Positions 1 to 11,673 of a stretch of DNA of 64,000 nucleotides are shown piece after piece. The DNA is taken from contig NC_088338.1 of NCBI RefSeq assembly GCF_036884655.1, forward strand, positions 2,232,001 through 2,296,000, given 5' to 3'. Made by a program: the position numbers and the translations under genes. The notes below the pieces were generated by a model that saw only the letters and a list, made by a program, of their open reading frames with translations, made no database searches and was not told the DNA's origin. The stretch is from Musa acuminata AAA Group. Taxonomy: Eukaryota > Streptophyta > Magnoliopsida > Zingiberales > Musaceae. Numbering within the stretch: the stretch's first letter is position 1; each line of letters opens with the position of its first letter.

Positions 1-1703
1 AACAATATTTGTATGTTATCCATAGTCCACAATACAATTCAAGCTTAGCTCATAATCTTAAATAAGTTATCATCAATTCACACATTAAATAAAGTATGTG
101 GCACTATCAGCTCCAATAATCTAGGATGGATGGCAAAAGTTTTCAAGTATTATTTTGGCTTAAGCAGTCACCACTCAGGAATGTATTAAACATACTGTGC
201 TTACAATTGGCATGAAGTGCAAACAAAGAAAGACACATGACAAAGTGTATGTTACACATAAGCATGCTATTGTACTTGATAAATCTTTCTACAAACATCC
301 CTTCATCAAATAAATGTCAAAGCCATTTTGGATTAGAATTTTATTATTACTGATGTAAATTTCATAATTAAATCTTATATTAAATATTTGTGATGACTTG
401 AGTCCGGAAATCTTGCGACAAATGACAATAAAACTTGCAAAAGTTAGTGTGTTGTAGTTCTAATTAGAAAGCAGATAATTAACACAAATCATTTGATGAA
501 ATAATTGGATTTTCTAGAAAGTGTTGCAATTCTAATTTAAAGAATAAAAGAAGCACATTTGATTATTAACAATGGTACATTTCACTAATTTCTTTAGCAT
601 TTCTTCTATGTTTTATGGATTGCTCAATCAGATTTTGCTCTACATTTCTTGCTCAAAACCATATTACTAACAAAGCACAAACTCTTCAAATGATCCTTAT
701 TTTGTTCATAGTGCTAGGTGCAAAATTTGTGCAATTTCCTATTGGATTGGAACTTTTTTTATCTTGTTTGCATAGAATCTACAATGAAGGGTAGTAGTGA
801 CTCCAACAAAGCAACACAACTTGTTTGGAGGCCAACCATTACTTGTCCACTTTAAGTTCTTGTCCTTTGACAAAAGAAGGGGTTATGGTCAACATGCAAT
901 CTTCTTCCATCTTCCTCAAATCAATGTGGATTCCCTCTGGGCATATGTCTCAAGCATCTTGTTCACCATCTAAAGGAATAAGGGCTTGTATCATATCAAG
1001 AAGTGGAGTCACAGAATCCATTTGCACAATGGAGTGACTTTTACCTTTCATAATTACTAGTCATGAAAACATCATTTCACATGACTAGTTGCAAAAATTA
1101 GCATCATGCATTTAATATTATCAGAGAATTAATGTATAGATGATGCAATGGTGTAAAGCTTGTCTCTGATAAGTCAATCTCTGTTTAGATATATTGATGG
1201 TTGATATATTATTGCATGATTGACAGGTCTATATGAGCATCTTGTACATAATTTAATATAATAAAACGAGACAATTAGATTGAGAAAAAAGGTAGACAAG
1301 CCTGTGTGTGGTATTGATCCCCAAGCACCATGCATGCATGTTCTGATTCAGGTTCTCTATGACCTTCCACTCCCATTTCTTGTCCCTACAGGTGCAGTCA
1401 ATTTCACCTGCCAAGTCTTCCTGGGCATTCTCATCTTCCATCTTTGAGAACTGAGGGCATGTAGTATGGTTTGTTAGGTGCATATAGTAATAATACTACC
1501 TGATTAAAATAATGAAGAAGATTGGTGTTGCTACACCAAGGACAGTGGCTTCTCAGTATAAAGGGCTCATGAGAAGAGAAAACAAGAACAGATTGAATGA
1601 ATGAATGAATCATCATCTCTCCTTTTGTCCTGGTTTTGCTAGCATTTGAATGAGAGAGAGCGAGAGAGAGATCGAGAGATAGAGAGAGAAGCCTTCTTTA
1701 ATA
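1..1703. other. AT-rich intergenic DNA, no gene seen
   Basis: No open frame here has recognisable protein character. The only structured part is a GA-rich tract at about 1651-1690, just upstream of the isopentenyltransferase gene. It could lie in that gene's promoter or 5' leader. Confidence 0.6.
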
Positions 1704-1852
1704 GCAGAGCTATTAGTGATAGCTTTGAAGGTGATACTTGCCTGTATGAGAATTCTACTCAACGGAGGTGGCAGCAGAGCTATTAGTGATAGCTTTGAAG
1801 GTGAGACTTGCCTGTATGAGAATTCTACTCAACGGAGGTGGCAGCAGAGCTA
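1704..1852 (+). repeat. 70-bp tandem duplication over the IPT start region
   Basis: A 70-bp unit starts at 1704, again at 1774, and begins a third time at 1844 for about 9 bases. The two full units differ visibly at one position (GTGATAC versus GTGAGAC). Each unit contains an ATG followed by the same MRILLNGGGSRAI codons (ATG at 1746 and 1816). Seventy is not a multiple of three, so only the second ATG is in frame with the isopentenyltransferase. The first opens a different frame that runs past the real start. Confidence 0.95.
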
Positions 1853-2979
1853 TAATTCTTCCTCACCTGCAGAGGCCGCCGGTTATCGTGAAGCAGCAGC
1901 GTGCCGTGACGACTACTGTGGAGCTGCGACCACAACGAAGCCACCACCTTCATGACTGGTATTGTGGCAATGGATACAGTGGTAATAGCAGCCATGGACA
2001 AGGGAAGGAGGAGGAGCAGAGAGTGGTGGTGATCATGGGTGCCACCGGCACCGGGAAGTCGAAGCTGTCCGTGGATTTGTCCGTCATGTTCTCCGGAGAG
2101 GTCGTCAACTCCGATAAGATTCAGGTGTACCGAGGCCTCGACATCACCACCAACAAGATCCCCGTCGTGGAGAGGCGCGGCGTGCCGCACCATTTGCTCG
2201 GGGAGCTCGACCCCGCGGCTGGGGAGCTCCCGCCGGTGGGGTTCCGGGCCTTGGCGGAACGCGCCATTGGCGACATCTCCGCCCGCGGCCGGGTCCCCGT
2301 CTTGGCCGGCGGGTCCAACTCCTTCATTCACGCTCTGCTCTCGGACCGGTACGACCCCCGTCGCGACCCGTTCGGCCCGGCCGGGGCGCGGTGGCGGAGG
2401 GTGACAGAGGTGGAGGGGCTGCGATACCGGTGCTGCCTGCTGTGGGTGCACGTGGAGGCGGCGGTGCTCGCGGAGCACCTCGACCGGCGGGTGGACGAGA
2501 TGGTGGGGGAGGGGATGGTAGAGGAACTGAAGCGGTACTTCGCCGCGGAGGGGAAGGCGGAGCGGCACCCGGGGCTAGGGAAGGCGATCGGGGTGCCGGA
2601 GTTTCGGGGGTACTTCACGGGTCGGGGCGGGCGGACGGCGGCTGCGTACGAAGCAGCGGTGGCGGCCATCAAGTCGAACACGCGTCGGCTGGCGGAGGAG
2701 CAGGTGAGGAAGATCGAGCGGCTGGCGGCGCTGGGGTGGCCGCTGCGGCTGGTGAACGCGACGAACACCGTGGCGGCGCGGCTCGCTGGGGAGGGGCCCA
2801 CCGCCGCCACGACGGCGCCGTGGCGGAGGGACGTGGCGGGTCCCAGCGCGGCGGCGGTGGAGAGGTTCCTCGAGAACGACGACTGGGACCACCGCCGCAG
2901 CCGCAGCCGCAGCCGCAGCCGCCACCGCCTCGCCCGCACTCGCACGCGCGCAGTACTTCCGCCAATTAAAGTTTGTTGA
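1816..2979 (+). CDS. IPT: Adenylate isopentenyltransferase (cytokinin synthesis), intronless
   Basis: It transfers a dimethylallyl group from DMAPP to the N6 of ATP/ADP, the first committed step of isoprenoid cytokinin synthesis. Members of this family act in plastids or cytosol. From the ATG at 1816 the product is 387 aa. The P-loop GATGTGKS is at about residues 75-82, followed by VVNSDKIQVYRGLDITTNKI, AGGSNSFIHALL, RRVDEMVGEGMVEELK and AIKSNTRRLAEEQ, in the order expected of plant ATP/ADP IPTs. The single exon fits that class. An in-frame ATG at 1768 would add 16 residues. I prefer 1816 because the peptide just after it is the one duplicated upstream, but this is inference. Odd points are the tandem duplication at the start and a C-terminal Arg/Ser-rich tail (RRSRSRSRSRHR) encoded by a GC-rich hexamer repeat at about 2892-2922. 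The domain is certain; the exact start is not. Confidence 0.93.
   Translation: MRILLNGGGSRAIILPHLQRPPVIVKQQRAVTTTVELRPQRSHHLHDWYCGNGYSGNSSHGQGKEEEQRVVVIMGATGTGKSKLSVDLSVMFSGEVVNSDKIQVYRGLDITTNKIPVVERRGVPHHLLGELDPAAGELPPVGFRALAERAIGDISARGRVPVLAGGSNSFIHALLSDRYDPRRDPFGPAGARWRRVTEVEGLRYRCCLLWVHVEAAVLAEHLDRRVDEMVGEGMVEELKRYFAAEGKAERHPGLGKAIGVPEFRGYFTGRGGRTAAAYEAAVAAIKSNTRRLAEEQVRKIERLAALGWPLRLVNATNTVAARLAGEGPTAATTAPWRRDVAGPSAAAVERFLENDDWDHRRSRSRSRSRHRLARTRTRAVLPPIKVC
2892..2922 (+). repeat. GCAGCC-type hexamer repeat inside the IPT 3' coding end
   Basis: About five copies of a CCGCAG hexamer encode the alternating Arg/Ser stretch near the IPT C-terminus. It is a coding microsatellite and a likely site of length variation between alleles. 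Confidence 0.85.
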
Positions 2980-4686
2980 GCTTTGTTTCCTTTGTCCGGC
3001 TTTCTTTTCATGTATTTATGTACGTTTTTGTTTTATGTTTTATGTTTTATTGGTTTTCTTAAAGAACGGAGAAGGGAAGAAATGGTGAGTAGAACGTAGC
3101 GTTGACGACATCCCTTCCTTGAGATGAACTCATTTAAAGCTCATCTGCAACCTCATAGCTTTTGATGATTAAGATAATGAAACCAATAATTATAGATAAA
3201 GATTTAAATACTCTTAATCTTTTTATGCTAAATATACTTACTGTATCTCTATTCCAAATACCTTTAATAAAAGTATTAAAGTAAAGACAATGAGTAGTGT
3301 TAAAATATGCATCGATGATGAAAGTGATTATAATGGGAAGAACTAAGTGCATAAATTACCAATGTAAAAGCTTATTTTTCTTTTTTTGTCAAAGAAAAAA
3401 AGAAATATTTATCTTTTTTTGAGAGGACCAACATCAATTTGTATTAATGTTTTTTTCTGAAGACATCAAGATCAAAGAGCATATGCAATGGAAAAACCAT
3501 CCTCAATGAGTGATTACCTACAGGATTTGCAGCAATGACATAACATGAACAAGCAGAGTAGGAATTCCATGTGTTCTGATGTTTGCAGACAAATCAGCCA
3601 CCATATTTTTCTGCCCCACTAACCTCAGTTTAATTTCCCAATGTGACAATCAATGGTTCTCATAACAACAGATTTGTATTATTGTACACTGTAATGTGAT
3701 AGAATCAATTGCATTAGTTTAATGTTCTGTACCTAAGAGCATTGGATTTCAGAAGAATTAACATTGCCTTTGATGAGTTTGGTTGCTCCAATGGGTATCT
3801 TGGACTGAAGCACTATAATTTTCTTATGAAGATTCAGTGGCCCATGATGCTTATCACATATATTGTGATGGGCTTTTGTAGTTCTCATGTTTGTGATGTT
3901 TAAGCTGCAATTCAGGCTATGAACTGTGGTTTGACCATGGGTTTAAGATATCATGTGGAGCATTAAGATACAAATCATTCTTGTATGTTCAGAAACAAAT
4001 CAGCTGGTGCTCATTGGAGACTGCCTGCACATTGATACATGTTCTGGAAATTAATAGGACAGGTTTTGCTTGATGAGTTGTTCTTGACAAGTTTCAAGTA
4101 TCAAGGTGGCACCAGATAGGATATAATTGTCTGAATTATTTTGTTTTCACTGTACTGTAAGAGACTTGTTTGGTTGCTACTGCAACTCTGCTCATGTTAT
4201 CATCTGCAAGTACTGAGTGTCAATCATGGCTTTGATTTCAACTGCTCTTACATTGATTACAATATCTTCAATGGTTTGAATTTGTTCATCATGGTTTTGA
4301 TCTCAGCTTTGTTGTATCATTCAGTTTAGTATATTGAATCCTTCAAAAAAAAAAAAAAAAGGATTTTTTGTATCCAAAATAACAACAGCAATGACATGAG
4401 AGGTTTCTGTGAGGTTCTTTCTAACAGTTGTTTGTATGGGTTTATCATCAGCTGTTATTTCAATCCAAATAGATTATTATCATTAATGCTAAATTGAATG
4501 ATCTCTGCTACTGATAACCAATGGCATCAAGTCAATTGAAATTAGGAAATTGAAAGATGGTTCTGATATTATTACAACAATTATCATGGTTATACATCAT
4601 AATATATCTAATTAATATCAAGATACATATAATCAAGTTTGGATAACATGAGAACCAAGTCATACTTAACACTGTCATCACTTCAT

Positions 4687-4720
<34 letters not shown>

Positions 4721-6761
4721 GATTTTGGAGTCCTAGTAGGTGGGGGCTAAAGTTAATCAAAGATATGGAGATTTTAAGGCTCTACTTTGTTAAGTTGGGA
4801 GAAAGTTGATCATCACTAGCCAGTCATTTTTCTCTCTGAGGAAGATTGAAATAATGAAATCTGAATAACTATTTTTTTTAGCACACAAGCAAAAGAATTA
4901 TCACTAATAAAAAAATTCAACATCCAATCCCTTATTAGAGGGACAATACAAGTCTTTTGAATCTAAATACAAAATCATAGATCTTGAAATATCAAAATAA
5001 AATAATATATATATATATATATAATTTACCAATTCAATTATTAGATTGAATTGATAATGATTGATTCAAACATGATATCAAAATAAAAGATCCTACATTT
5101 TTATTAATTATGCAATTATATCTTGGTTAGAAACAACAAGATGCATAATATTATTTTTCTTTTTTTTTCTTCTCCTCCGTTACTCCGATAATATTATTAT
5201 GATATCCCTTAATCGTTATGAAAACAACTTGTGCTAAAAATTATGAGTAGAATCAACAACAAAATCTGAGTTCTAGACTGCACTTTCATGCTAGTTTAAG
5301 ATGATCCATAGTTACATATTAGCATCATTAGATGGCAGCCAAATCCAAAATAAGCTTGGTTAGATAGTTTTAATAAGATAGAGGTTTCGATAGCACTATT
5401 AACCTGGTCCCTTTACAAGGACCAGGCATCCAACTACAGGAACAAATTGAAGCCAAGAAAGAAATGAATACAACCTTGTTGGACAAAAAGTTCCAATCAC
5501 CAGAAGTCCACATTACATGTAGAAAGCAGCACAGCACTTGGTAGATCCATGGAAAGAATTGAGAGCCTGCAGGAAGAGATAATGAAGAATACTCAGTTGG
5601 GTTTGATGATTGGAGGAAGGAAAAAGGTTGAAAAGGAACACTGCAAAATCTACTGTCACTGATCATTGTAATTAAAAGCAACACGCATCAATAAATCTGA
5701 AAAGCTGACTCCATCCTGATATGACATCTAACACAAGGATAAGGGTAGACTACATTATCTTAGCAAGTATAGTCTTTTTTATCTTTATTTTTATTTTTTC
5801 TAGTTGCAGTATTTTTTAAGTAGGAAAACTTTATTTTTTTATTTTTTATTTTTTTAGAAAAGGATAAGTGACAAAGACGAGATTCATCGGACAAGTTAAA
5901 ACCTTAAATTTGTCGGATGAGGTTTTCTCAATATTTGAAAAGTTAATCTTGTAATCAAAACTAAGAATGTTAATATAAAAAAATTATTTTAAGAGGTTTT
6001 CAATTCTTAATGAATTAATTTTGGAGCTGAAATATTCTGATGTGTTCACTGTAGCTTTGGGAGAGAGGTGAAAATAAAAATAACTATTTCAACTATAATT
6101 TAAAACTTTGGAATAAGAATTGACTGAAACAGTGAGCCTCTTTTACAGGATAGTCAAGTAAAGTTAAGTGTCCAATGAACTAAAATTATATATTACTGCA
6201 TGTTAATGTAGCAGCTCCTGCTCTAGCATTACAATTGGAGCTAATAATATCCAACTTTCTCATCTCACTAGCATTAGAAGTAGCCTCAAGCTAAATTAAT
6301 CTAGTTTAGTTTTATGATAATGCAGAAAGAAAAGCTTTTTTAGTTTGAGGGCTGCAAGCATTCTAATATAAGAATTGATTCATAGGAGGATCACAAATTT
6401 TGCCAAGACCTGATATAAGATATATTGGATAGTAGATTTAATGACAAGTGTAGAAAGTGGCCAATCAAATGTGAGCCTTAGCTGTGGCTGTCAACTCTCT
6501 GCAAGGAAACTAATCAATCTTGGTTGTTCCAGAACAATATTGATATATAACATTACATATATATTCTTGATGTGGTGTTGAATGATTAAATGGTCCACCA
6601 AGTGGATCATGGAGTGTTCCCTTGAGAAGGAGATTGTCAGATGGATGACATCACAGTGCATATATCATGTTTCCAACAACATGACAACTCCTACCTAAAT
6701 CTACTGAAGAACAGCACACTCCATAGCAAAAAGAATGACCCACTAAGAACCCTTGTGTTGA

Positions 6762-6793
<32 letters not shown>

Positions 6794-7282
6794 ATAATCT
6801 TATTCCATATGGAATAAACTCAGGTATGACAGATGTATTTGAATGTATAACCTCCATGAATTCAGCATGGCTACATGTTTTGCATATCTGTATCTGATTA
6901 CTGACATGCTACTAAAATGAGAACAATGATGACATGAATACAGAAACTGGCAGCTTCAGGAATAGTATTTGGCTGCTGTAATTTAGAGCACAATGTTGTA
7001 GCTCCTCAATAATGCATATTGATGTGTACATAAGATGTAGAAAGAGATTCCGATTGCTATTTTCTAAAATAAAAAATAAATTAAAAGAAAAGAAAATTAA
7101 AAGGCATCACTGGAATCTACCAGCCTTTCTTTTTCGGAGCTTCTACTTGCTTGGAATTCTGGAAGTGGCCTCTCTTTTATATGTTCACTGCTTCCACTAT
7201 CCATCCTTAGTCCTACGAAGAGATAGAGCATTCCAACAACAACCCTTTCTTCCCCTGATCTTTAGATTTCTTAGTCGAGGCA
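2980..7282. other. Intergenic DNA with simple repeats
   Basis: No supported gene. It holds a poly-A run at about 4346-4361, an (AG)n microsatellite at 4691-4719, a (TA)n run near 5007-5023 and a (TC)n microsatellite at 6762-6788. Short open frames, such as the one on the minus strand at 5370-5684, have no recognisable domains and look like chance. Confidence 0.6.
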
Positions 7283-7642
7283 ATGGAGAAAGGAAGTGGC
7301 AGAAGAAAGAGGCCATCGCCAGCCACATCACCGACTCCAACCTCAACTACTACTGAAGCAGATGAGCAACAACAAGAGATGGAGAAGTTTTATTCGTTGG
7401 TTGGAAGCATCAGAGCCATGAGAGATCTCATCAGAACAGATGAAAGCAAGCGGCAGAAGAAGGCTGCGTCGCCGCTATGGCGACCGACCTTCAAGTTGGA
7501 GGACTTCAAGGGCTGGGAGAAACCCGGTACCGTGGTGGACACAGCATCGAGTGCTTTGAAAGAGGAAGAAAGAAGAGATCAGAAGGAGATGAACAAAGTG
7601 GGGGAGGAAGAGAATTCAGTCGATCTCAGCCTTTCTCATTAG
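7283..7642 (+). CDS. NIMIN/NRR-like NPR1-interacting regulator (small, single exon)
   Basis: A 119-aa protein. A basic, Ser/Thr/Pro-rich N-terminus (residues 1-25) is followed by the helix EMEKFYSLVGSIRAMRDLI (about 32-50), then LWRPTFKLEDF (about 65-75), an acidic/basic charged stretch, and the C-terminus VDLSLSH. The combination of a F-[FY]-x-L-[IV]-x-S-I-[RK] helix, a WxPxFxxEDF block and a terminal LxL-type EAR repressor motif resembles NIM1-INTERACTING (NIMIN) proteins and rice NRR. Those bind NPR1 and damp salicylate-dependent defence transcription in the nucleus. The start is the first ATG of the frame, and no intron is needed. A TTTATAT stretch about 100 bases upstream (7176-7182) could be a TATA element. 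Family assignment is by motif recognition only; the NPR1 partner is inferred. Confidence 0.75.
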   Translation: MEKGSGRRKRPSPATSPTPTSTTTEADEQQQEMEKFYSLVGSIRAMRDLIRTDESKRQKKAASPLWRPTFKLEDFKGWEKPGTVVDTASSALKEEERRDQKEMNKVGEEENSVDLSLSH

Positions 7643-7647
7643 CGCTC

Positions 7648-7746
7648 AAGAACAAGATTGATGATTACATCATCTACAGTGTACTGATTACACCTCGAAA
7701 GCATGTATGCACTACTTTCAACTTGTACTGTTTGATAATTATGTGA
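7648..7746 (+). repeat. NIMIN-like gene 3' flank, echoed at about 10067-10160
   Basis: The sequence just after the NIMIN-like stop, around AACAAGAT..TACTGATTACAC..GAAAGCATG, returns in diverged form at about 10067-10140 (roughly three quarters identical by eye over about 70 bases). The second copy has no recognisable NIMIN coding sequence before it. Confidence 0.5.
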
Positions 7747-7999
7747 TATATGTAAAAAATTGTGATACAAGAATCAAAAACCTTGAAAAGAATCTCAAGG
7801 AGAAAGAAGATTTATTGTTTTTTACGATTACATGATACATGCACAAAAATCAGAAAAAAAAGATATTATTTTTTATGATTATAGAAATTAAGAGAATCTT
7901 TTAAAAGTAATGATCTTATGAAGTGATGTGATATAATGAAAATGAAGTGATGTGATATAATGAAAGAATAGTTAAGATTAATAGATCAAAGTAATGTTT

Positions 8000-9330
8000 G
8001 AAAAATTATCAAGTTATCAAATAATTATAAAAGTGTTGATTGTAAATTGATCATTAAAATTAAATATGACTCAAAGAATAATATTGAATGGTATAAAGTT
8101 ATACTTGTGACTAAATGTTTTACTCATAAAGATGATATCGACTATAGCAAGATATTTTTTTTAATTTTTAAATAAATTCATAAGAATAATCCTAACATTA
8201 GTAACTTATTATGATCTTAAGTTACATTATATAAATGTGAAAATTAATTTTTTAAATAAAAATAAAAATGAGAAAATTTATATGGAACAAACATAAGGAT
8301 TAGTAGAAAAGAAAAATAAAAAAATTTAGATTATAAACTTAAGAAATTTATTTATGACCTTAAACAAACTTTTAAACAATAGTATTTAAAGTTTCATGAC
8401 ATCATTACTTTCTTCAGATTATATATATATATATATATATATTATTGATCAATGTTTATATTTGAAGGCCAATAAAAATAATATTTATATTTGAAGGTCT
8501 TTGCTTACTAATAATAATATTGCTTTATTGCATAAGACTAATATATTTCTTATCAAAAATTTTAAAATGATTGATATGAATGAAATAGCTTATATTATTA
8601 ACATTAATATATTTAAATATAGATCTAAAAGATTGTCAATATTATCCGAAAATCGATATATTGATTGAATCTTGGAGAGATTTAGTATACAACTTTGTTC
8701 AGCTAATAATACATATATTACCAAGTAATATGTGAAAATTTTATTCAAAACAAATGTTCTAAAAATAATCTAAAAAAGAATCAAATAAAAAATATTTCTT
8801 ATTAATGTATAGTTGAAAGTTAATTATATGCTTATATCTATACCACTGCATATATTAGTTTTGTCATAAGGAATACTAAGTAAATATAAAGTTATCCATA
8901 AATTGACTATTGGATTATTATAAATAAAATAATAAGATATATGTAAAAGACAAATGATTATATTCCCCCGATCAAATCAATTTGAAATGATATAATTTTC
9001 ATATGTTGATTCGCAAATTGCTTCAATAATGAGAAGTCTACAGATTTATCTTTATATTAGCTACTGGGTAAATTTTCAAGAATTATATAATGTAAATTAT
9101 ATTATCAAAAATATATGTTAATTTTATGATATGCTTCAAGGTCACTAATTAAGCTTTATGATAGTAAAATTTGAGTAATCCATACAAAATATTATGATGC
9201 ATATTTAAGTTGGTATCATAATTGATTTTTTGTTTACATAATTAAAATTATTTATTTTTATTATCATATATATAATGATTAAATATAATAATAAAATTTT
9301 CTTAACCAAACAAATTACATAAGTCATTAT
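8000..9330 (+). mobile_element. Decayed Ty1/copia retrotransposon pol remnant
   Basis: In an extremely AT-rich stretch, translated fragments follow the order of a copia reverse transcriptase/RNase H. KYDSKNNIEWYKV..CFTHKDDIDYSKIFF at 8062-8160 matches the family's KYD-G-IERYKARLVAKGFTQ..IDY block. A YIININIFKYRSKRL-like segment at about 8590-8640 matches the Y-I-GIEIFRDRS block. Fragments at 8800-9190 match the tRPDI, RYLQRTKDYM, YSDSDFAG and ALW regions. The copy has many stops and frameshifts and a strong shift to A/T, as expected from long-term decay of methylated DNA. I found no LTRs. This is a fossil, not a gene. Confidence 0.65.
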
Positions 9331-11673
9331 GAACTATACTGAAAATAATAATAATGTCATGATATATAAAAGAAAACATAATATTAATGACAAACAATCT
9401 CTATGACTCATACTGATAGTCGAAATTAATATATTATTATTATATTTATTAGACTTATTGACTTGTTTATAAGATTCATGGTCATATAAAATACTTTTTA
9501 AATTTTTTAAAATATAATTAAAAATTTATATTTAAATAATTTTTTATTTTATTTACTATGATTTTATATTTATTTATATCTTATTAATTAATGTACTAAG
9601 TGGAAGAATATTATATTATGTAATCATATTTGATTGAATAAGGTATATTATAATCTTGATTGGATTATTTTTATTGGGGATAACATTGATGAGAAAAACT
9701 TTCATAATTACTTATTATAATTTTTCTATTCTTACTTATAAATAAATAGAGTATCCTAATGATTATATACAAAAGAGATACTAAATTATGTACATCAGAA
9801 AAAAAAAAAAAAAAAAAAGGCTCTATTTATTCTCTATTACTTACCGTCTTCTTCGGATCCGACAATCATAAATTATGTACATTAAAAAAAAATATTCTGA
9901 ATCATATCAAAATATATACATCTTAAATTTGATCTATTGTTACTTAATTTTAAATTTTTATATAACAATAATATGATTATAATTTTTATAACAATCATTG
10001 TCTTAAAAAATATGTTTGATGAGAATTTTTTAAGAAGAAAAGAATTCCTTTGATCCAACTCTTGTTCTTCTTGAAAACAAGATCAGTGATATATTATCAC
10101 AGGATACTGATTACACTTTGGAAGCATGCATGAACTCTTCCTGTTTGATTTGTTCTATTCCTGACAAGCTTCTTCAGCTGAGGAAGCTGATCCTTTGGTG
10201 AGGCTTGCACTGTGATCCCATGAACAGATGAAGAAAACAATCATTGCTCAAAGGAATGGTTCTCTGTATCATATTGGATATGTAAACTCTGCTTGCTTGA
10301 ACAGATCTGACCAGCTTCTGACTGCAAGTTCTTGAATATTAACTGGTCTAAACATTCTCTTTTTGTTCATGCTCTTTAACCAAAAAATAAATTAAATTGA
10401 ATTGAAACCTGTGGTATTTTTATTGTCCAATTTAAATGTGATAACCATAAGTATCGAACTATTAGGAAATGATTGGAATAAAAGTGTGCTCCTACTAGAA
10501 GGGTTTTAGAGATGGAAGTATCTTTCTATTTTCTTGAAGCTATAAAGATGGAAATTTTCAGAATCGGATTAAGTTCCTCTCCCAGACAGGAATGAAAGAT
10601 CAAAATAAAGGCAAATTCTTGCATATCTTCCTCCAATTTCCGAAGTGACCAGAAATCTTGACTTCCTATAACAAATCCAGAATGTCCTGAGATAAGAGAA
10701 AGAGAGAGAGAGAGAGAGAGAGACTTACTTGAAATGTTCAACTTTGGCAAAAAGGAATATAGAATAAAGCAGGCATTTGCTTGTCTGAAATCATTCCTTC
10801 AGCAACTCTCTGGTGGCAAAATCAATATTACACAGTGCCATCATCACAAGGAAGACTAGTTGGGAGAGATGCCACTCTATGCATCAAGTTCTTCTTCTTC
10901 CTCCAGTCACTTCCCACCAGTGAAACCATGTCTTCACATCCACTTCCCTCAATGATGTGGACTTGACATCCATTGGTATATAACTTACACAAGAATCCAT
11001 GTGATCAAGAATTAAAATTGAGGAAAGATAAGAAGTCCAATTAAGGCTCATTCTGCTAGTCAAATAATAATTTTTTTTGGGTACAATTATGGAATGACTA
11101 ATTACTTTTTGGGCACAATAATAATTTTTTTGGGTACAATTATGGATCATGGTTTTATGTTTGGGTGGATCTAATTACTTACTAATTCAAATTTGACTCG
11201 GTTATCGTAGTCGATTGACCTCTTGATTGTCATGATAGTTTAATTATTAATATTTTTAAGTTACCAAATACTCAAATAAAGTAATAGTATAATTTAACAA
11301 TTAAGAATTGGATTATACTTAACACATTAAACTCAAATCTTTTATTTTTCTATATTAATGTAGTGAGTGAGTAAACCCGAGATTATACTAATAAGCACAT
11401 CTAAAATGGATTTAATTTTTAATCATAAATGTAATATTTCAATTAATTTTATATTTCAATTAATTTCATTTCAACAAATAGCAAAAGGTGATCATACTAT
11501 TATAATACGAAGAGAGACATGCATGCATGGGTTCTCCTCACATCAAATCATCCTAACAGTTAATGCAGAGATACGATATGTGGTCTACATACGTACGCAT
11601 GGATATATACATACCTGCATCCCTATTTACGTGCATACTAATCCAAGAAGATAACAACAGTACGTGAGTTCAT
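9331..11673. other. AT-rich intergenic DNA
   Basis: No supported gene. It contains a poly-A run at about 9799-9818, an echo of the NIMIN 3' flank at about 10067-10160, an (AG)n microsatellite at about 10699-10723, and a short duplication with a period near 53 (about 11064-11145) built on GGGTACAATTATGGA. Confidence 0.55.

Noticed and set aside
1825..3011. Long minus-strand frames opposite the IPT gene
   Set aside because: These are antisense shadows of a GC-rich coding region; they lack any domain pattern.
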